Shown here piece by piece: positions 5,911 to 6,031 of a stretch of DNA of 6,031 nucleotides; positions within the stretch are counted from its first letter, which is position 1, and every line of letters starts with the position of its first letter. This DNA is from Saprospiraceae bacterium. Its GTDB lineage: Bacteria > Bacteroidota > Bacteroidia > Chitinophagales > Saprospiraceae. The stretch is from positions 26,235 through 32,265 of the forward strand of contig JAHDEQ010000011.1 of assembly GCA_020628755.1 (NCBI GenBank), given 5' to 3'. A program made the translations under genes and the position numbers. The notes under the pieces were generated by a model that was not told the origin of the DNA, did not search any database, and worked only from the letters and a program-made list of their open reading frames with translations.

Positions 5911-5940
5911 ATGCTATCGCTTTATGATAAAGCTGAGCAT
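5911..5940 (+). other. Hairpin in the 3' region of the DUF2795 transcript
   Basis: ATGCT (5911-5915) pairs with AGCAT (5936-5940), and inside it GCTTTA (5919-5924) pairs with TAAAGC (5928-5933) around a TGA loop, with a small 3x2 internal loop between. It lies between the DUF2795 stop and the strong terminator, six bases ahead of the latter, so the mRNA would end in two stacked hairpins. Confidence 0.5.
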
Positions 5941-5945
5941 AGGCA

Positions 5946-5977
5946 GGGATTGGAGCATTGCTCCAATCCCTTCTTTA
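5946..5977 (+). terminator. Strong intrinsic terminator of the DUF2795 gene
   Basis: GGGATTGGAGC (5946-5956) and GCTCCAATCCC (5960-5970) are a perfect 11-bp inverted repeat with a 3-base ATT loop, followed by TTCTTTA. It is the most G+C-rich structure in the intergenic DNA here. It lies 53 bases after the stop codon and separates this unit from the probable convergent gene on the right; on the minus strand no T-run follows the stem. Confidence 0.87.
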
Positions 5978-6031
5978 TTAATATTTATCTCTATCTTCGT
6001 AGTGCAAAACTACTCGATAAGGGGTGTAAAT
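5978..6031 (-). CDS. Probable C-terminal end of a convergent gene (partial)
   Basis: Read on the minus strand from the right edge, one frame is open for 17 codons and ends in TAA at 5978-5980, giving IYTPYRVVLHYEDRDKY. The alternation of hydrophobic and polar residues (YRVVLHYE) looks like a real beta strand, and the stop falls just past the terminator of the DUF2795 gene, as expected for two convergent genes. The fragment is too short to name a family, and an open frame of this length could be chance. Confidence 0.4.
   Translation of the reverse strand: MYTPYRVVLHYEDRDKY

Noticed and set aside
5999..6013. GTAGT/ACTAC hairpin near the right edge
   Set aside because: Five pairs only, with no T-run, and it falls inside the probable end of a coding frame.

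Overview
The window looks like chromosomal DNA from a low-GC member of the phylum Bacteroidota. Three things point there: promoters of the Bacteroidota type (TTTG, 17-19 bp gap, TAnnTTTG), no Shine-Dalgarno sequences ahead of the genes, and a small acidic DUF2795 protein of the form common in that phylum. I cannot place it below phylum. No mobile element, CRISPR array, tRNA or rRNA is visible, so this reads as ordinary core chromosome.

Layout. On the minus strand, bases 1-1091 hold the first 363 codons of a secreted, cysteine-free surface-type protein that runs off the left edge. A non-coding stretch (1092-1391) separates it from a complete MacB/FtsX-type ABC transporter permease (1392-2642, minus). 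A divergent intergenic region (2643-2826) carries a clear promoter for queA (2827-3891, plus), the SAM:tRNA ribosyltransferase-isomerase of queuosine synthesis. After queA come several hairpins, then an exported transglutaminase-like protein (4113-5288, plus). A 382-base gap follows, with a strong promoter and a densely structured transcribed segment. Next is the 73-residue DUF2795 gene (5671-5892, plus) with a classic intrinsic terminator (5946-5977). The right edge probably holds the last 17 codons of a convergent minus-strand gene.

The genes do not form one pathway. They look like separate transcription units: queA has its own promoter and terminator-like hairpin, and the DUF2795 unit has its own promoter, long leader and terminator. 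The permease has no ATPase partner in the window. 

The least expected element is the segment 5418-5655 between a good promoter and the DUF2795 start. It can fold into several mutually compatible helices (an 11-bp helix enclosing two hairpins, and a terminator-like hairpin) plus competing 5' pairings. It may be a long 5' leader or a separate non-coding RNA. I do not recognise it as a known RNA family.
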